Shown piece after piece: positions 59,429 to 64,000 of a stretch of DNA of 64,000 bases (position 1 is the stretch's first letter; each line of letters opens with the position of its first letter). Source of the DNA: Nissolia schottii (lineage: Eukaryota > Streptophyta > Magnoliopsida > Fabales > Fabaceae); assembly GCA_003254905.1 (NCBI GenBank), contig QANU01013978.1:559948-623947 (forward strand), written 5' to 3'. The notes under the pieces are model-generated. The model ran no database searches. It worked only from the letters and a program-made list of their open reading frames with translations, and had not been told where the DNA came from. Made by a program: the position numbers and the translations under genes.

Positions 59429-59431
59429 TTA

Positions 59432-60248
59432 GGTTGCTTTTGGTTATGGGTATAAAACTAAAATACAGATATGGGAACAAAGGCATAAAAAATAAGTTTG
59501 TATTCAATTTTATATTTTATTTTGTAATGATATACAAGACACAATTTATTGTATGAATATTATTTTTGATTGTGTGCTGCAAGGAAAAGAAAATGACAGA
59601 CGACAACAGATACCTATTTTCACAAAAAAAAACATGACACAAAATAGAAAAAAAAATGACAAGAACACTGAGCTGCCATTGAAGACCGTGATTCCTCTTG
59701 CTTCTTTCCCTCGCTGAAGGAGTTGCCTCCAGGACGCCATACCATAATCGTGGCCAGAGACGAGACGAGACGAGCAACCGCTTGCTGCCGCCGTCACGAG
59801 CGCATCCAGCGGTTGCCGCTGCGCACAGATCAAGGATGCCATTGCTGATGTATCCTCTTCGCCTGCTTCCGATATATGTGATCTGGATTTGGCGATGTTG
59901 GATTTGCTGCAGGTGATTCTAGAGTTGTGACTTTGGAATTTTGATCTCCATTTGATGAATTTTTCATATCTGATTTTTGTTGAATTTTGCTATTGCAAAT
60001 TGCACAAGGAAGAAGAAAAAGATGCAGAGGCAGAGCCTTCGGTGGCGGCGACTTCAGCAACGGAGGAGGAGGGAGAAGAGCAGGGGGTTGTACAAGAGGA
60101 CTTGTTTCCACGACTTACAACTTTCGTTTGTCATGGGCAAACTTTTCAATAATAAAATGAGTTAATGTTAAATTTGGAAGACAAAATTTCACTAATATTT
60201 TTGTCATGCCCTTATATTTTTGTTCTATACTCACAACCAAACACTCTC
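59432..60248. mobile_element. PIF/Harbinger-type element with GC-rich cargo
   Basis: The left terminus GGTTGCTTTTGGTTATGGGT and right terminus GAGAGTGTTTGGTTGTGAGT (reverse strand) are flanked by TTA at 59429-59431 and 60249-60251. The outer parts match the small copies at 20.7-24.8 kb. The core (59690-60110) is GC-rich, with CCGCCGTCACG and GGCGGCGACTTCAGC. It has overlapping frames on both strands but nothing I recognise, so it looks like captured host DNA. Confidence 0.65.
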
Positions 60249-60291
60249 TTAGGGACAAAAACTAATAATGTGGGTATAAAAGGAAATATAT

Positions 60292-61651
60292 TGTAACAAA
60301 CTGCTTTAAAAAAAAAAAGGAAAAAGAAAGAGGAGCATCAAACTGCTGCAGCGATCCTAGCACGCTGCAGTGGTGCAACGTGGTTGGGTGTTGCAGCGCT
60401 TGTTGAGCGTTGTAGCGGTGTGGGTCAAGTGACTTAGAGGAAAAGTCAATTTTCCTTATAAATAGAGTTCTTCTTTGAGTGTTTTTACTTGCTAATTTAC
60501 TAAGAGAGGTCTAAAGGTTGTGTTTTGAGCGTGAACTTTCTCTCAACTCCAATTTTTTTTTTTTTGTTCGTGGGGAAGTAGTGCCTTCATGTAGGGTGTC
60601 ATGAGCTTCCAATGTTAGTGCTCCTCAATTTTCAGTCGTTCCAAGTGAGTGACGTTTAATCACGACATATGTTTGCTATTAGTATTATTTTTAATGAAAT
60701 ATTTGTATGCATGTTTTTGGTTAGTTTTATGCTTACTTAATTTATGTCTTTTATTTTAGAAATTATTTTATGTCTTTTATTTATAGAAAGCATTTACGAA
60801 AATATTTTAGAACTCATGAAAATTATTTTAGAAAAGCATGAGATAATTTTATTTTATTTATGCATAAGTGAGCATGATATATGTGTATGTTGCATGGGAC
60901 CGTAGGATAGAAGACTTCAATTTAGTTATCAATTTTCATGTTTAAGAATGTTTTAAGGAAGATATATTTAGGATAGAACTATAAGTCAGTGACAACCTAC
61001 GTTAACCCCAACCCCTTGTACCACTATAGTTAGATTCAAATCAACTATAAGGAATTTACGGACTCGAATAGATCAGATTATCATTAGTCAGGAAGACCTA
61101 GGTACTTGGGTAGTGAGTTAAAATTAGACTTGGATTCATCTATCTAGATATCTTTCTTGATTTTTAATGATTATGTTTTTATAAAGTATTACTAAAAATA
61201 TTTTAGCGTAATATGTGATTGTTAACCCGCCCACTGAGATGATGAGTTACGCTCGTATTTATTTGTTTCAGTTGCAGACCATGACGATGATATAATTCCT
61301 CTCCTCCAGCAGTCAGCAACATTCCTTTGGTGAGCTTCACATTGCCATGAAGATAGCCTTAATTTGTGTTTCAATCAGTTTATTTTATATTAGTCAGTAG
61401 AGTGCTCCAGTGGGTTACAGACATGATGTTACGTATTTTTAGTTATTTAATCTTGTATTTTAGTTATGGTTTTTATTGTAAGGATTTCATGAGACAAGTA
61501 TTCAGTTTATTTACGAAGTTTAATTTACTTTAAAAGGTTTTGTTATGATTTGTTTATAAAAGGTTGCATGTTTTCATGATTAGCATGTTAAGAGACTTTC
61601 ATAAAGGAACTAGTCTTTTATGTGTCAATGACAATTTTTGGGGTCGTCACA
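60292..61651 (+). mobile_element. solo LTR (probably Ty3-gypsy)
   Basis: The sequence begins TGTAACAAAC and ends GGGGTCGTCACA, a common plant gypsy LTR end. It is flanked by TATAT (60287-60291) and TATAC (61652-61656), four of five bases equal. TATAAATA at 60457-60464 would be its promoter, and TTTCAGTTGCAGACCATGAC (about 61267) lies in its 3' part. No primer site, polypurine tract or coding region adjoins it. A related promoter segment sits inside the retrotransposon at 29.5-29.8 kb. Confidence 0.6.
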
Positions 61652-61656
61652 TATAC

Positions 61657-62880
61657 TTACACTTATGCTACACTATCACCATAAATCATTTTTACCATGG
61701 GTATAGCCGCTAGAAAATAATTGCCAGTGCTCTGAAAAGAAATTTCCCTCTTTTAATTTTCGCTTTTACTAGGTCCCCATTTTTTCCAAAGGAAATATGT
61801 TATCGTTGGGCTAAACATGGGGTGGGTCAACCCACCAACCCAACCCAACCCATTTTGGGTCGGTTAGGATCGGGTCGGGAGGTCAAACCCAACGTACCCG
61901 TCACATATATAGTGTCAAATGTTGGGTCCAAATTTTATAACCCAACCTGACCCATGACCCGACTACCCATATTATTATTATTATTATTATTATCATCATC
62001 ATCATCATCATCATCATTATTAATTTATTATTATTATTATTCTATTCAATTAGATCAGCCCTAAAGGCTAAACCCGAGACCTAACCAAAACAGAAAACAC
62101 ATCTCTCTCTCGAAGTCCATCTCTCTGACTCTTGAACTCCATATCTCTCTCAAACTCCCATCTCTCTCTCATCGGCCACCTTCTTCCTCACCCTCAAATC
62201 CACCTCACCATTGAGCCTCAGTTGCCACCACCTCCTTGATTTGCTCACGACACCCAATTCCTCAAACGAACCAATTTGAAAGTTATTCCCAAAATAAACC
62301 ATTTTCCCTATAAAGGGAGCCAATTCAAATTGACTCCCGTTTTAATTTTTTTTTTAGCTAGGAATCGATTCAAATCGACTCCTTTAATAAAAAAATTATA
62401 GTTTTTTTAAAAAAAAAATTGGAGTCGATTCACACCTAAAGGAGTCTATTTGAATCGACTCATTTGGAAGAAAAATCTAAAAAACATTATTTTTCTCACT
62501 ATGTACCAAGTTTCAGGAGAAAAGTATGGTTTCATTGTATGATATGCATTTTTATGTCTGTTTATGAATGAGTTTTATGGATAACTTGTTAATTGTTACA
62601 TTGCTTTTTTGTCTAGTTGTTGTTACTAACTTTATTCTTTAGGAGAAAAGTAATGTTTCATTGTATGATATGCGTGTTTATGACTTGTTTATGGATGCAT
62701 TTTGTTATTACTTGTTATCTGGCTTTTTGTTTAGTTATTGTTACAAACGTTATTATTTATTCATATGTAAGCAAATTAGTCATAAAGAAATAACAAATTC
62801 AATGAAATAAATCACATAATAAAGTAACATACATAAGTTAAGTTACATACACAAAGTTACACAAATAATTACATAAATAC
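61657..62880. other. repeat-derived intergenic DNA
   Basis: Includes GGGTCGGGTTGGGT-like words in both orientations (61820-61965), a (TTA)n/(ATC)n tract at 61970-62041, a CTCTCTCTC zone (62103-62170), and repeated inverted GGAGTCGATTC / GAATCGACTCC words (62310-62460). Two copies of GTATGATATGC/GTTTCATTGTATGA type DNA lie near 62535 and 62656. Confidence 0.5.
61970..62041. repeat. (TTA)n-(ATC)n-(TTA)n compound microsatellite
   Basis: About 72 bases of ATT units, then ATC units, then ATT units, with a single interruption. Confidence 0.95.
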
Positions 62881-62913
62881 TGTTTCTACAAAACCAAAAT
62901 AACCCTAAACTAT

Positions 62914-64000
62914 CTATTGGGGGCATTGGGGTGTTGACCTCCTGGGACATGATATTTTCCACCCGTGTGGCATGTCAATGTGCACCTCGGATGACTCGAG
63001 CGACGTGGATACTGCTGTTGAGCTCCCCCTGGTCCTTATCTTCACCTTGTGATCCCAGTGGAAACGGTGGAGGAGATGCTGCCTTCTCCAAGGCGCCAAG
63101 AAGATCTCACTCCATAGCACTTGTGTCGAGGGAGGAGTTTTGGGCCCAACACCAGCACCTGATGTGGGAGGATAATAGCAACAAGAACCGTCAAATTTGC
63201 TCAACATCCATGTCTGTCCCTAAGAACCTGTCCTCCCACTGTAGTGTAGTTGGCGTGTGTGGCTGAGGTTGATAGACATTGCCATCACCCACTGGAGTTT
63301 GCTACTCCAACGAAAAAACTCTGCCTAAAGACAATCTAGTGTCAACCTGATCCGAAGCATAGAGAGAGTCGACGCAATGACAAATTGGGGATATGGCTCC
63401 CAGTGCTGCCAAAACCCTATTGACACCTCCCCTCCTAAATAGTGACTGCTAAAAGCATGTGGCTACTACTGGGGGACGCATGATCGGTCGACTTGTCATC
63501 CATGTCAGCATCCGTATATGACTGTTGCTACTATTGGGGGGCTCAGGCTCGTCATCCATCAGAATATCGAAGTCCTCGAGATCAAAGTGACTGAGTTCTT
63601 CGTACTGCCGCTGGCATGCATGTGTCCCTCCCTTCCTCGTAACTAGTAGTGTACAGAATCAAGAGTGGGAGTCAGGGCTGCAGCTATAGGTGGCACTGGG
63701 AAGCCTCATCAGGAATATCTACTAGAAACTCCCTCAACGCTGGCTCAATATCCTCCATAGCAAATTGTAGAAACCTCTGCGATGATGCCCCGTACCATAG
63801 AAAGTACTAGAGGAAGGGCATGGATTCTACAGAAAGGGAATATGACACTATCTTATCTATGCGCGTATCCCAAGCCTCGTGCTATCTAGCAGGAAATACA
63901 TGCCAGTCAGTCCCCTTAACCCCCTTGGCATCCTTCGGATGAAAGCTTTTTCGCAATGGTTTTGCCCTCGTATTTAATTAATATATCCTTTCTACAGCTT
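62914..64000 (-). pseudogene. plant-mobile-domain-like (PMD/MAIN) reading frame, decayed, runs off the edge
   Basis: On the minus strand, from the right edge inward: GVKGTDWHVFPAR, a stop, HEAWDTRIDKIVSYSLSVES, MPFL, a stop, YFLWYGASSQRFLQFAMED and ALREFLVDIP (about 63930-63715). This is followed by acidic and Pro/Ser-rich sequence and an open end at 63207-62914 finishing in PHGWKISCPRRSTPQCPQ. The W---R, YflWY and R-F spacing resembles the C-terminal part of transposon-associated plant mobile domain proteins. Several stops show it is dead. The N-terminal part lies outside the window. Family assignment is tentative. Confidence 0.4.

Overview
The window is nuclear DNA of a flowering plant, most likely a eudicot and probably a legume. 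It is AT-rich, full of plant transposable elements of every major class, and carries a plant-specific DVL/ROTUNDIFOLIA small-peptide gene. The legume assignment is an inference from the look of the CACTA, TRIM and PIF-type repeats. No search was run. There is no bacterial, viral or organellar gene content, and no rRNA or convincing tRNA gene.

Only one intact host gene is supported: an intronless DVL/RTFL peptide gene at 49082-49381 (+), with a TATA box at 48816 and a pyrimidine-rich leader. Everything else that looks coding is transposon-derived or broken.

Layout. 0.55-1.9 kb: a Mutator-like element with ~330 bp inverted ends. 4.4-6.4 kb: two MITE-like elements and a TRIM-like element. 7.6-9 kb: a CACTA-like remnant and a SINE. 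12.8-16.1 kb: decayed LINE 3' ends on both strands around a MITE with a perfect 9 bp duplication. 16.9-17.8 kb: a hAT-like element. 19-25.6 kb: a SINE, a Mutator-type MITE, three PIF/Harbinger-type MITEs and a TRIM-like element. 27.9-31.9 kb: a LINE split by a coding-less LTR retrotransposon and then by another MITE. 33.2-34.2 kb: two foldback elements. 35.8-40.8 kb: a ~5 kb CACTA element that has captured the 3' exons of a GPN-loop GTPase 2 (QQT1/GPN2) gene. 48.8-49.9 kb: the DVL gene. 52.0-52.8 kb: another LINE end. 53.3-55.4 kb: an inverted-repeat element holding microsatellites and degenerate telomere-like DNA. 57.8-59.0 kb: a hAT 5' end with a BED-like exon. 59.3-61.7 kb: a CACTA terminus interrupted by a PIF-type element and a solo LTR. 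62.3-64.0 kb: repeat DNA and a decayed plant-mobile-domain-like reading frame running off the right edge.

The genes do not form a pathway. The region reads as gene-poor euchromatin with layered insertions. The most notable item is the captured GPN2 fragment. Its codons are still readable, but four splice sites and one codon are damaged.
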